A stretch of DNA of 64,000 nucleotides from Galbibacter orientalis DSM 19592 (GCF_000260115.1 NZ_JH651379.1:496001-560000), one strand, 5' to 3'; shown: positions 53,119-62,225, counted from the stretch's first letter. Numbers and translations: made by a program. Notes: generated by a model not told the origin, from the sequence alone.

Positions 53119-53751
53119 TTAATTAATGTAAATGTTTCCGTTAAGCGAATTTAACTCAAACTTAGTATTTCCCTTTTTAAACTTCTCCTTATAAACTTTA
53201 CCATATTTTGAAATTGCTTCAAAGCTCCCTTTGGAATTTTCTACTACAATATTACCATTTCGGGTTCTGGCTTGAATAAGATTTCCAAAAGTATTTTTCA
53301 TGTAAACCATTTCATTCCCAGTAGAAATCTGAAGATTATCATATTTCCCTTCTACATATACCTGCGTATAATCTCCTACAATTCGAACTTGCTTATACGC
53401 GGGAACTAAAACTTCTAAAGCCACTGCAACTACTTTATGAGCGCTAAGTTTATCGTTGGGTTTATCAAACAAAGGTCTGTTTTCAACTCCAATATAAAGT
53501 GTGGTTCCGTCTTCTTTTATAGTGTTTATAAATTCGTTTTGATATTCTCCATCCATAACTGTTGTAATCAAAACATTATTAGAAGCGTGTGTTTTGATGG
53601 ATACTTTATACACATTTTGTGCATCAATATCAATCAAAGTAACCCCTTTAGCATACACGCTTTTTTCCACAGCTTTTTGAGCAAAACAACATGTAGATAC
53701 TAAAAGAAAAAAATAAAAAATAGCATTTCTAGCCATCATATACTTTAACAA
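53119..53751 (-). CDS. secreted beta-rich protein of the GIN/DUF2807-like type
   Basis: The 210-residue protein has a signal peptide (LLVSTCCFAQ) and a repetitive beta-strand pattern that ends NSLNGNIYIN. Segments such as VAVALEVLVPAYKQVRIVGDYTQVYVEGKYDNLQISTGN and ARTRNGNIVVENSKGSFEAISKYG resemble a right-handed beta-helix like DUF2807/DUF4097 proteins. A surface or periplasmic role is likely, but the function is unknown. It interrupts the usual dksA-lspA adjacency. Confidence 0.65.
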   Translation of the reverse strand: MLKYMMARNAIFYFFLLVSTCCFAQKAVEKSVYAKGVTLIDIDAQNVYKVSIKTHASNNVLITTVMDGEYQNEFINTIKEDGTTLYIGVENRPLFDKPNDKLSAHKVVAVALEVLVPAYKQVRIVGDYTQVYVEGKYDNLQISTGNEMVYMKNTFGNLIQARTRNGNIVVENSKGSFEAISKYGKVYKEKFKKGNTKFELNSLNGNIYIN

Positions 53752-53818
53752 TAAAACTTCACCTTATTCTGAAGACAAATCCTACGGATTAACTCTAAAC
53801 AGGTTTTAAGGAAAATCA

Positions 53819-53940
53819 ACTACCTCGAGGCAAGTCTACGAAGTATTCAAAGGAAAATAATTTAACCCATTTCGACGTAGAGCCCTTCGGTAAACTCAGC
53901 ACAGGTTCTGGGGAATAAGCCCTAAATGAGGGATTAAAAC
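53819..53940 (+). repeat. GGGATTAAA gene-end repeat, the longest copy
   Basis: The 122-bp copy includes CTACCTCGAGGCAAG-like bases at the left, TTTAACCCATTTCGACGTAG in the middle and GGGGAATAAGCCCTAAATGA then GGGATTAAA at the right. Related fragments occur at 10624, 26649, 58281 and 63685, and diverged copies flank MazEF. It follows the end of the dksA-like gene. Confidence 0.75.
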
Positions 53941-53941
53941 A

Positions 53942-53968
53942 AAAAACGCCCTTAAAAAGAGCGTTTTT
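53942..53968 (-). terminator. terminator of the ileS-dksA operon
   Basis: AAAAACGC and GCGTTTTT, with an inner CTT/AAG pair, form a hairpin 21 bp after the dksA-like stop codon. T-runs are present on both sides. Confidence 0.85.
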
Positions 53969-53989
53969 ATTATAAAAATAATATGATAA

Positions 53990-54373
53990 TTACGATTGCA
54001 TATTTTTTGCTTCAATACTTAATGTAGCATGAGGAACTAATTTTAAACGCTCCTTGTTTATAAGCTTTCCTGTAACTCTACATATTCCGTATGTTTTGTT
54101 CTCTATACGTACTAATGCATTTTTTAAATCGCGAATAAACTTTTCCTGACGTAAAGCAAGCTGTGTATTTGCCTCTCTACTCATGGTTTCAGAACCCTCT
54201 TCAAAAGCTTTAAATGTAGGCGAAGTATCATCTGTACCATTATTCCCATCATTTTTATAAGAACTTTTTAGTAGCTCTAAATCCTGATAAGCCTTCTGCA
54301 TTTTACCTTCTATCAATGTTCTAAACTCTGCTAAATCTTTGTCTGAGTACCTTACTTTTATATCTGTCTCCAT
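53990..54373 (-). CDS. TraR/DksA-family regulator
   Basis: The 127-residue protein has a long N-terminal coiled coil (DLAEFRTLIEGKMQKAYQDLELL) and the DksA C-terminal motif YGICRVTGKLINKERLKLVPHATLSIEAK. Only one of the four zinc-finger cysteines remains (ICRVTGK), as in other Bacteroidota homologues, so it probably folds without zinc. It starts 4 bp after ileS, with which it is co-transcribed. In other bacteria DksA adjusts RNA polymerase during the stringent response. Confidence 0.88.
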   Translation of the reverse strand: METDIKVRYSDKDLAEFRTLIEGKMQKAYQDLELLKSSYKNDGNNGTDDTSPTFKAFEEGSETMSREANTQLALRQEKFIRDLKNALVRIENKTYGICRVTGKLINKERLKLVPHATLSIEAKNMQS

Positions 54374-54377
54374 AGTA

Positions 54378-57300
54378 CTAGTGTTTTTGAATGATTAATC
54401 TGGTGTTCACTTCATCAAATGCAATTTCTGTACCATTATCTAGATTCTCTTCGAAATTAAGCTGTGCAGTTAACGTTTCTGCTTTAATATATTCAATATT
54501 ATTTTCAACAGCTTTTTCAATAAATCCATCTTTTTGCAACCTTACATCGATTTTGTCTGTTACATCAAAACCGGAATCTTTACGTAAATTCTGAATTCTA
54601 TTTACTAATTCTCGAGCCACGCCTTCATTACGTAAATCATCTGTAATAGTTACATCTAACGCTACTGTGATTGCACCTGAACTTGCTACTAACCACCCTT
54701 CTATGTCTTGTGATGAAATCTCAACTTCATCGATTCCTAAAGTAATGTTTTTTCCATTAATTTCCATAAGGATTTCCCCATTACGTTCAATTTCTTGAAT
54801 ATGAGATTGTTCAAACTTATCTACTTCATTGACAATCAACTTCATATCCTTTCCAAAACGAGGTCCTAAAACCTTGAAATTTGGCTTTATTTGCTTAACT
54901 AACAGCCCTGAAGCATCATCTATTAACTCAATTTCTTTTACGTTTACTTCAGATTTTATCAACTCCTCAACTCCTTTAATCTCATCTCTTTGAGCTTCGT
55001 CAAGTATAGGAATCATAACCCTTTGCAGCGGTTGACGTACTTTTATCATTTCCTTTTTTCGGAGTGAAAGCACTAAAGATGAGATTGTTTGCGCTTTCTC
55101 CATCTTACGTTCCAATAACTTATCAACAAAGTTTTCTACAAATTGAGGGAATTCTGCCAAGTGTACACTTTCATAATTCTCTTTATTTGTAGTACTTACC
55201 AGGTCTTTATACAACTGATCCATATAAAATGGAGCTATTGGCGCCCCTAACTTAGCTACTGTTTCCAAGCAAGTATAAAGCGTTTGGTATGCAGAAATCT
55301 TATCTTTTTCATACTCTCCTTTCCAAAAACGCCTTCTACATAAACGCACATACCAGTTACTTAAATTCTCTTGAACAAATTCTGAAACAGCTCTAGCTGC
55401 ACGAGTTGGTTCATATTCAGCATACGCTTCATCTACTTTCTGGATCAAAGTGTTTAATTCTGAAAGTATCCAACGGTCTATTTCCGGACGTTCATTTAAA
55501 GGAATATCATCTTCTGCATACGTAAAACCATCAATATTTGCATATAAACTAAAAAAAGAATAGGTGTTGTACAGCGTTCCGAAGAATTTTCTACGAACCT
55601 CAGCAATTCCTTCTAAATCAAATTTTAAGTTATCCCAAGGGTTCGCGTTAGAAATCATATACCAACGTGTAGCATCTGGACCGTACTCATCCAACGTTTT
55701 AAATGGATCTACTGCATTTCCTAATCGCTTAGACATTTTCTGTCCGTTTTTATCCAATACCAAGCCGTTCGATACTACGTTTTTATATGCAACTGAGTCA
55801 AACACCATGGTACCGATTGCATGCAAAGTATAAAACCAACCTCGGGTTTGATCTACCCCTTCAGCAATATAGTCTGCGGGGAAAAAGCCTCCCCCTAGCC
55901 CCCTCCCAAGGAGGGGGGACTTTAATTCTTTAGCTATTTTTGAAAGAACAGTATCTATATCTCCAATAACTTCTTCATTAGCAAACCTAATAACTTTATA
56001 ACCTAAATCTTCTAAAATCTCAGTTCTAAGAGCATCTGCTTGTTGAATTTCGGGTTGCGAATGATACCCTCCATCTACCTCAACAATTAGTCGTTGAGAA
56101 AGACAAACAAAATCAACTATAAACTCATCTATTATATGTTCTCTTCTGAACTTAAAACCTTCTAATTTTTTTGTTCTTAAAGATTCCCACAAGATTTTTT
56201 CAGCATCTGTTGAATGTTTTTTGCCTTCTTCTTTTAATTGCTTTAATAATTTATAGGAAGAATTTCTTGCTGTTTCATATTTAGGAGAAACTTTCTCTCC
56301 CCCTTGGGGGGAGTTGGAGGGGGCTTCAAACGGATAATGCCACTGTGCATAAGGCATCGACCCAGAATCAAACCAAACATCTATTAAATCTGCTTCACGT
56401 TTCATTGGTTTTCCAGATGGAGCTACCAATGTAATTTTGTCCACTACATTTTTATGAAGATCTACTTTGTTGTAGTTATCTTCACTCATATTACCTACTT
56501 CAAAATCAGCAAAAATATCAGCTTCTAAAACTCCTGCTTCTACGGCTTTTGCCATTTCAGCTTTTAGTTCTTCTATAGAACCAATTACCACCTCTTCTTT
56601 TCCATCTTCGGTACGCCATATTGGTAATGGAATTCCCCAGAAACGAGAACGCGATAAATTCCAGTCGTTTGCATTTTGCAACCAATTTCCAAAACGACCT
56701 TCTCCAGTTGCTTTTGGCTTCCAATTGATCGTTTTATTTAATTCGTACATTCTATCCTTAACTTCGGTTACTTTAATAAACCAAGAATCTAATGGATAAT
56801 ACAATACAGGTTTATCTGTTCTCCAACAGTGTGGGTAACTATGGACGTATTTTTCAACCTTAAAGGCTTTATTTTCTTCTTTTAGCTTGATTGCTATTTC
56901 TACATCTACCGATTTTTCTGGAGCTTCTCCATCCGCATAATATTCATTCTTTACATACTTTCCTCCAATTTCAGGAAGTTCAGCTCTAAAACGGCCTTGC
57001 AAATCTACCAATGGAACAGGGTTATCGTTCTCATCTAACACCAACATAGGTGGAATTTCTGGAGTTGCTTCTTTGGCAACCTTAGCATCATCCGCCCCAA
57101 AAGTAGGCGCTGTATGTACAATACCTGTACCGTCTTCTGTGGTTACAAAATCTCCCGAAATTACTCTAAAAGCATTTTCTGGATTTTGATATGGCAATGC
57201 ATATGTTAGCAACTGCTCATATTCAGCTCCAACCATAGCCGCTCCTTTTCCTTCTGCAATTACTTGAAATGGTATTTTCTTTGCTGCTGAAGTATAATTA

Positions 57301-58187
57301 GTAAAATCTTCTTCTGAAGTAGCCTCAAAATACTTCCCTGAAAATTGTTTTTTCAATAATGGTTTTGCCACTACTACATTGATAGGCTCAAAGGTATATT
57401 GATTAAATGTTTTTACTAAAACATAATCAATTTTAGGTCCAACTGTTAATGCGGTATTAGACGGAAGTGTCCACGGAGTGGTTGTCCAAGCTAAAAAATG
57501 AACTGTTCCAAAACCTTTTAAAAACTCAGGCAAGGTTTCTTCCTTCGCTTTAAATTGCGCCACAATGGTAGTATCGGTAACATCTTGATAGGCTCCTGGC
57601 TGATTAATTTCATGCGAACTCAATCCAGTTCCTGCCTTTGGAGAATATGGCTGAATAGTATACCCTTTATACATCAAATCTTTAGTATAGATTTGCTTGA
57701 GCAACCACCAAACACTCTCCATATATTTTGGCTTATAGGTAATATATGGATCTTCCATATCTACCCAATACCCTATTTTACGGGTCATGTCGTTCCAAAT
57801 GTCTGTGTAACGCATCACCGCTTTTTTACAAGCTTCGTTATATTCTTCTACCGATATTTTAGTACCGATATCTTCTTTGGTAATTCCTAGTTCTTTTTCA
57901 ACACCAAGCTCTACAGGAAGACCATGCGTGTCCCACCCTGCTTTTCTTTTTACCTGAAAACCTTTTTGAGTTTTATAGCGACAAAAAATATCTTTGATTG
58001 CACGTGCCATTACATGATGAATCCCTGGCAATCCGTTAGCAGAAGGAGGTCCTTCATAAAACACAAATGGTTCCTTCCCTTCTCTGCTAGTGATGCTTTT
58101 TTCAAAAATAGCCTGCTCTTCCCAAAACTTTAAAACTTCTTCTGCAGTTTTAGGCAAATCCAATCCTTTATATTCTGTAAACTTCAT
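54378..58187 (-). CDS. ileS: isoleucine--tRNA ligase carrying an in-frame DUF559 insertion
   Basis: The 1269-residue protein is about 140 longer than usual. The catalytic core is intact: YEGPPSANGLPGIHH (the HIGH region, 55-58), editing domain LAWTTTPWTLPSNTAL, LIDVWFDSGSMPYAQWHYPFE (to residue 621), then after the insert FPADYIAEGVDQTRGWF (from 769) and KMSKR (817-821), followed by the anticodon domain. Residues 622-767 form a DUF559 domain that replaces the short loop normally linking HYPFE to FPADY. Everything on both sides reads in one frame, so the full protein is presumably made and must still charge tRNA-Ile unless the genome has another copy. dksA-like follows by 4 bp. Confidence 0.97.
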   Translation of the reverse strand: MKFTEYKGLDLPKTAEEVLKFWEEQAIFEKSITSREGKEPFVFYEGPPSANGLPGIHHVMARAIKDIFCRYKTQKGFQVKRKAGWDTHGLPVELGVEKELGITKEDIGTKISVEEYNEACKKAVMRYTDIWNDMTRKIGYWVDMEDPYITYKPKYMESVWWLLKQIYTKDLMYKGYTIQPYSPKAGTGLSSHEINQPGAYQDVTDTTIVAQFKAKEETLPEFLKGFGTVHFLAWTTTPWTLPSNTALTVGPKIDYVLVKTFNQYTFEPINVVVAKPLLKKQFSGKYFEATSEEDFTNYTSAAKKIPFQVIAEGKGAAMVGAEYEQLLTYALPYQNPENAFRVISGDFVTTEDGTGIVHTAPTFGADDAKVAKEATPEIPPMLVLDENDNPVPLVDLQGRFRAELPEIGGKYVKNEYYADGEAPEKSVDVEIAIKLKEENKAFKVEKYVHSYPHCWRTDKPVLYYPLDSWFIKVTEVKDRMYELNKTINWKPKATGEGRFGNWLQNANDWNLSRSRFWGIPLPIWRTEDGKEEVVIGSIEELKAEMAKAVEAGVLEADIFADFEVGNMSEDNYNKVDLHKNVVDKITLVAPSGKPMKREADLIDVWFDSGSMPYAQWHYPFEAPSNSPQGGEKVSPKYETARNSSYKLLKQLKEEGKKHSTDAEKILWESLRTKKLEGFKFRREHIIDEFIVDFVCLSQRLIVEVDGGYHSQPEIQQADALRTEILEDLGYKVIRFANEEVIGDIDTVLSKIAKELKSPLLGRGLGGGFFPADYIAEGVDQTRGWFYTLHAIGTMVFDSVAYKNVVSNGLVLDKNGQKMSKRLGNAVDPFKTLDEYGPDATRWYMISNANPWDNLKFDLEGIAEVRRKFFGTLYNTYSFFSLYANIDGFTYAEDDIPLNERPEIDRWILSELNTLIQKVDEAYAEYEPTRAARAVSEFVQENLSNWYVRLCRRRFWKGEYEKDKISAYQTLYTCLETVAKLGAPIAPFYMDQLYKDLVSTTNKENYESVHLAEFPQFVENFVDKLLERKMEKAQTISSLVLSLRKKEMIKVRQPLQRVMIPILDEAQRDEIKGVEELIKSEVNVKEIELIDDASGLLVKQIKPNFKVLGPRFGKDMKLIVNEVDKFEQSHIQEIERNGEILMEINGKNITLGIDEVEISSQDIEGWLVASSGAITVALDVTITDDLRNEGVARELVNRIQNLRKDSGFDVTDKIDVRLQKDGFIEKAVENNIEYIKAETLTAQLNFEENLDNGTEIAFDEVNTRLIIQKH
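55887..56324 (-). mobile_element. DUF559 nuclease-like domain element inserted in ileS
   Basis: The 438-bp (146-codon) segment encodes a complete DUF559 (Vsr-fold) domain: STDAEKILWESLR (E663), GFKFRREHII (R681-R682), FIVDFVC (D692), LIVEVDGGYH (E703, D705, H709) and VIRFANEEV. It has no Met codon in frame, so it cannot be made alone. The ends are GC-rich and imperfectly inverted: coding-strand GCCCCCTCCAACTCCCCCCA at the 5' end against CCTCCCAAG-type sequence on the opposite strand at the 3' end, each containing its own hairpin (CTCCCCC/GGGGGAG and CCCCCTCC/GGAGGGGG). This has the look of a mobile protein-coding insertion. Confidence 0.9.
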
Positions 58188-58280
58188 TTATATATAATCA
58201 GTTATCCTTTGTATTAATTCCATAGCCTATAACCAAACTATAGGCAGAGATGATAAATATACTTCAATAAAAAACGTCTT

Positions 58281-58308
58281 GTAATAAAACCCTCTTTGAG
58301 GGATTAAA
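58281..58308 (+). repeat. GGGATTAAA fragment in the 58188-58511 gap
   Basis: TAATAAAACCCTCTTTGAGG then GATTAAAG is a short right-end fragment of the gene-end family. The rest of this 324-bp gap between recO and ileS is AT-rich DNA in which I see no gene. Confidence 0.6.
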
Positions 58309-58511
58309 GTTGGCAAAATTACTAAATTCCAACGAATTGACACACCTTAACACTACTAAAAGCAACACCTTGATTGATAAGTAACTTGAAAATAATAGTT
58401 TTAGAACTTAAACATAACTTTTATAAGAATAATCTCCACATTTATTTTATTAACAAAAACAAACTAAGTAGCTAATTTCCATTGTTTTTGTAATACCTCT
58501 AAAATGATAAG

Positions 58512-59228
58512 TTAACTAAATACTTGCTGAAGGATTTCTAGTGAGCGAGGCTTTTTAAAATCTGACAAATGAAGCTGATAATAGCGAATTAAATTATTTA
58601 ATAATACCGCACGAACACCTCTTCCCATCTTGATTATTTTAGCAGCATCAAAATCGGCTTTCAAAAATTGTTTAAAAGCTACCAATGTAGTCCCTTCAAT
58701 TACTTCATTATAAAGAGAAGGAACAAATTCTCCTTCGGATAAATCAAAATACGGGGCTTCTATATGAGTATCATCAGGATAAAAACCTAAAAAAGTAGTA
58801 AGCTGAATTAAGAATGAAATATGAAAATTAGCAATATCTTCATGAGTATCCAACCAAATAAAAGCCTCTTCTATAAAAGAATACAAAGCTTTATTTTCCT
58901 CCTCTTCCTGCATAGAAATTACTAACATTTCGGAAAGGAATAAGGAAATAGAACTTTTTAAAACGTCTGTTTGAAGGGTTTTGTAAGAATAGCTTAACTT
59001 AACGTCTCGCAAGCTTTCTAAAGTTCCTTTATCTCTATGATTGGCTACAACCTCCAACTGAGTTAGCGGCTGAAAATATCCTTTTTTTAGCTTCCCTTTT
59101 TTAGAAGCCAAAACTCCTTTAAGCATATACGATTTTAAGCCATCGCTTTCCGTAAAAAGCTTAACAATTAAACTCGTATCTCCATATTTTAAAGCAGAAA
59201 GCACAATAGCTTTGGTAGTAACAATCAT
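58512..59228 (-). CDS. recO: DNA repair protein RecO
   Basis: RecO helps RecR load RecA on single-stranded DNA in the RecFOR pathway. The 238-residue protein has the N-terminal OB-fold beginning MIVTTKAIVLSALKYGDTSLIVKLFTE and continuing KGVLASKKGKLKKGYFQPLT, and a helical C-terminal domain. The zinc-finger cysteines of some RecO proteins are missing, as is common in Bacteroidota. A perfect -7 box (59233-59240) ends only 4 bp before the ATG, so the mRNA may have almost no leader. Confidence 0.92.
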   Translation of the reverse strand: MIVTTKAIVLSALKYGDTSLIVKLFTESDGLKSYMLKGVLASKKGKLKKGYFQPLTQLEVVANHRDKGTLESLRDVKLSYSYKTLQTDVLKSSISLFLSEMLVISMQEEEENKALYSFIEEAFIWLDTHEDIANFHISFLIQLTTFLGFYPDDTHIEAPYFDLSEGEFVPSLYNEVIEGTTLVAFKQFLKADFDAAKIIKMGRGVRAVLLNNLIRYYQLHLSDFKKPRSLEILQQVFS

Positions 59229-59232
59229 AAAA

Positions 59233-59240
59233 CAAAGATA
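59233..59240 (-). promoter_or_regulatory. Bacteroidota -7 box immediately upstream of recO
   Basis: The minus strand reads TATCTTTG, a perfect TAnnTTTG match. The predicted transcription start falls within about two bases of the recO ATG. Confidence 0.45.
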
Positions 59241-59297
59241 GCGAAGAATCTATTCTGAAAAACTACTAAAATAAGTTCATAAACTATCAATCATAAA

Positions 59298-59330
59298 AAA
59301 CACCCTTCAGTATAAAACCAAAGGGTGTTT
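59298..59330 (-). terminator. terminator downstream of gdhA, separated from it by a MITE
   Basis: AAACACCCTT (59298-59307) and AAGGGTGTTT (59321-59330) form a perfect 10-bp stem, followed on the minus strand by T-rich DNA. The MITE-like copy 3 lies between it and the gdhA stop. The 59229-59594 gap contains only these items and the recO promoter. Confidence 0.75.
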
Positions 59331-59369
59331 AAAATAAAATTGTTTAAATTATATATAAGAATACATTAA

Positions 59370-59579
59370 TGTCCGAGTAAAAATACAGAACCGCTTCGCT
59401 GTAAGAGAAAAGAACAAAGACTAAATTTTAACTGTTACAAAATGAGTAATTTAAAGAAATAACATTACTAAACTCCTCTTTTTATTCATTTTTCTTAATA
59501 GCAAGGGAGCTATTTTAAAAACCCCTATTAACCCTTAATATAAGTAGAGTCCAATAAAAGTCGTAACCTTTATTAGACA
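59370..59579 (+). mobile_element. MITE-like element, copy 3
   Basis: This is a 210-bp homologue of 8985-9195 and 16520-16734. The left end TGTCCGAGTAA is intact and the right end has decayed to TTAGACA. It keeps ACCGCTTCGCTGTAAGAG near the left and ACTAAACTCCTCTTTTTATT inside. It lies between the gdhA stop codon and the likely gdhA terminator. Confidence 0.8.
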
Positions 59580-59594
59580 ACAATAATAAGAATA

Positions 59595-60947
59595 TTAAAC
59601 TACTCCTTGTGCTAAAACAGCATCGGCAACTTTTACGAAACCAGCAATATTAGCGCCTCTTACATAATTTATATATCCATCTGGATCCTTTCCATGCTCA
59701 ATACAAGAATTATGAATACTTTTCATAATACCTTTTAATTTCTCGTCCACCTCTTCTCTAGTCCAGCTATAACGCAATGAATTTTGCGCCATCTCTAACC
59801 CTGAAGTAGCAACTCCACCAGCATTAGATGCTTTTCCTGGAGCAAACAATATTTTAGAATTATGAAAAACCATTACAGCACCTGGAGTACATGGCATATT
59901 TGCCCCTTCACTCACACAAATACATCCATTTTTAACCAATGCTTCTGCATTTTCTTTATCTAATTCATTTTGTGTAGCACACGGCATTGCAATATCACAA
60001 GGTATATGCCATGGCGTTTTCCCTGCATAATATTCTGCATTTGGATATTTATCTAGATATTCAGAAATTCTACCACGCTTCGTGTTTTTAATTTCCATAA
60101 CATACGCTAGCTTCTCCTCATCTATCCCATCTTTATCATAAATAGTTCCTCCAGAATCGGATAGCGTTACCACTTTTGCTCCTAATTGCGTAGCTTTTTC
60201 TGTAGCGTATTGCGCCACGTTACCAGAACCAGAAACCGTAATAATCTTTCCTTCAAGACTATCTCCTTTAAGCTCTAACATATTTTGAGCAAAATATACG
60301 TTTCCGTACCCTGTTGCCTCCGGACGAATAAGGGAACCTCCCCATGAAAGTCCTTTTCCAGTTAAAACTCCAGTAAATTCATTTCTAATTTTACGGTACA
60401 TCCCAAACAAGAAACCTATTTCTCTAGCTCCAACTCCTATGTCTCCAGCTGGCACATCGGTATTTGGACCAATATGTCTAAAAAGTTCTGACATAAAACT
60501 ATGGCAAAAACGCATAATTTCGTTATCCGATTTCCCTTTTGGATCAAAATCCGATCCTCCTTTTCCACCGCCCATTGGCAATGTGGTTAAGCTGTTCTTA
60601 AAGACCTGCTCAAAAGCTAAGAATTTTAAAATACTTAAATTTACTGTTGGGTGAAAACGAAGACCACCTTTGTATGGACCGATAACAGAACTCATCTGAA
60701 TTCTGTACCCTCTATTAACTTGGATTTCTCCATTGTCGTCTACCCACGGCACTCTAAACATAATTGCTCTTTCTGGCTCTACCATTCTTAACAATATGTT
60801 TTTACCATTGTAAATTTCGTGTTCGGCTATGTAAGGAAGTACTGTTTCTGCTACTTCTCTTACTGCCTGAAGAAATTCTGGCTCATGTGCATTACGGACT
60901 TTCACTTCGTCCATAAATGCTTCTATTTTTTCGTCCATTGCGTTCAT
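59595..60947 (-). CDS. gdhA: NADP-specific glutamate dehydrogenase
   Basis: GdhA makes glutamate from 2-oxoglutarate and ammonium. The 450-residue length is that of the hexameric NADP enzyme. Visible features are the YKGGLRFHPTVNLSILKFLAFEQVFKN block, LPMGGGKGGSDFDPKGKSD (catalytic Lys), VPAGDIGVGAREIGFLFG and the Rossmann motif VSGSGNVAQYATEK. A second ATG three codons in would also serve as start. A good -33/-7 promoter is 38 bp upstream. Its terminator is separated from the stop by a MITE-like copy. Confidence 0.97.
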   Translation of the reverse strand: MNAMDEKIEAFMDEVKVRNAHEPEFLQAVREVAETVLPYIAEHEIYNGKNILLRMVEPERAIMFRVPWVDDNGEIQVNRGYRIQMSSVIGPYKGGLRFHPTVNLSILKFLAFEQVFKNSLTTLPMGGGKGGSDFDPKGKSDNEIMRFCHSFMSELFRHIGPNTDVPAGDIGVGAREIGFLFGMYRKIRNEFTGVLTGKGLSWGGSLIRPEATGYGNVYFAQNMLELKGDSLEGKIITVSGSGNVAQYATEKATQLGAKVVTLSDSGGTIYDKDGIDEEKLAYVMEIKNTKRGRISEYLDKYPNAEYYAGKTPWHIPCDIAMPCATQNELDKENAEALVKNGCICVSEGANMPCTPGAVMVFHNSKILFAPGKASNAGGVATSGLEMAQNSLRYSWTREEVDEKLKGIMKSIHNSCIEHGKDPDGYINYVRGANIAGFVKVADAVLAQGVV

Positions 60948-60984
60948 AAAAAATGGATTAATTAAGTATTTAATAATTTCGAGG

Positions 60985-61012
60985 CAAAATTATACTTTTT
61001 ATTGAAAATCAA
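60985..61012 (-). promoter_or_regulatory. gdhA promoter
   Basis: On the minus strand TTGA (61012-61009) is followed after 16 bp by TAATTTTG (60992-60985). Transcription would begin about 30 nt before the gdhA ATG. Confidence 0.5.
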
Positions 61013-61052
61013 TGCCTCTTTTTTGTAAAATCAATAATTTCAAACGTTTTCG

Positions 61053-62207
61053 CTACCCTATTGCTTGATCCAAATCTTCTATCAAGTCGTTTTTATCCTC
61101 AATTCCAACACTTAAACGAATAAGCGCATCTACAACGCCTGTTTTTTCGCGTTCTTCTTTTGGAATAGAAGCATGTGTCATACTTGCTGGATGCCCAGCT
61201 AAAGACTCAACACCTCCGAGTGATTCTGCCAGCGTAAATACTTTTAAATTCTCAACAATCTTAATTGCCTCTTTATAATCATTCCCTTTTGTTACAAAAG
61301 AAATCATTCCTCCAAAACCATTCATTTGCTCTTTTGCAATTGCATGGTTAGGATGCCATTCAAACCCTGGCCAATATACCTTTTCAATTTTAGGATGCTT
61401 TGCCAAGAAATTTGCTACTGCTTCTCCATTTTCACAATGGCGTTGCATACGCACATGCAAGGTTTTTATTCCTCTCAGCACCAAAAAACTATCCATTGGC
61501 CCTGCAACTGCTCCACTTGCATTTTGTATAAAGTATAATTTATTGGCTAGCTCTTTGTCTTTTACCACCAAGGCCCCCATTACCACATCGCTATGTCCCC
61601 CTAAATATTTAGTTGCAGAATGCATTACTAAATCGGCTCCCAAATCTAAAGGTTGCTGTAAATAAGGTGTAGCAAATGTATTATCCACCCCCAACAAAAC
61701 CTTGTGTTTTTTTGCTATTTCAGCAACCGCTTTAATAGCTATAATATTCATCATTGGGTTGGTAGGCGTTTCTACCCAAATAAGCTTGGTATTTTTATTA
61801 ATATGTGCTTCAATAGTAGAAGCGTTCTCCATATTAACAAAATGAAATTTAATCCCAAACCCTTCAAATATTTTACTAAACAACCTATAACTCCCTCCGT
61901 ATAAATCGTTAGTAGAAACCACCTCATCTCCAGGCTTTAAAAGTTTCATAACAGCATCTATAGCGGCTAAGCCACTAGCAAATGCCAATCCGTAATTTCC
62001 ATTCTCAATACTTGCCAAACTGTTTTCCAAAGCCGTACGTGTAGGGTTTGCACTACGAGAATACTCATAACCCTTATGTCCGCCAGGGGTACTTTGTGCA
62101 TATGTTGATGTTTGGTAAATTGGTGGCATAACAGAACCGTATGCTTTATCGGGCTCTTGCCCTCCGTGGATTGCTTTAGAATTAAAGCGTAAATTATCTT
62201 TACTCAT
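61053..62207 (-). CDS. trans-sulfuration enzyme (cystathionine gamma-synthase/lyase family)
   Basis: The 384-residue PLP-dependent enzyme of the Cys/Met metabolism family has STYAQSTPGGHKGYEYSRSANPTRTALE, the PLP Lys in HSATKYLGGHSDVVMGALV, ETPTNPMMNIIAIKAVAEIA and LAESLGGVESLAGHPASMTHASIP. Synthase and lyase activities cannot be told apart from sequence alone. I use the ATG at 62207 rather than the upstream TTG at 62228, which lies in the -7 box. It diverges from the DUF3298 lipoprotein gene. Confidence 0.93.
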   Translation of the reverse strand: MSKDNLRFNSKAIHGGQEPDKAYGSVMPPIYQTSTYAQSTPGGHKGYEYSRSANPTRTALENSLASIENGNYGLAFASGLAAIDAVMKLLKPGDEVVSTNDLYGGSYRLFSKIFEGFGIKFHFVNMENASTIEAHINKNTKLIWVETPTNPMMNIIAIKAVAEIAKKHKVLLGVDNTFATPYLQQPLDLGADLVMHSATKYLGGHSDVVMGALVVKDKELANKLYFIQNASGAVAGPMDSFLVLRGIKTLHVRMQRHCENGEAVANFLAKHPKIEKVYWPGFEWHPNHAIAKEQMNGFGGMISFVTKGNDYKEAIKIVENLKVFTLAESLGGVESLAGHPASMTHASIPKEEREKTGVVDALIRLSVGIEDKNDLIEDLDQAIG

Positions 62208-62225
62208 AAGTTGAAGATTGTCTAA

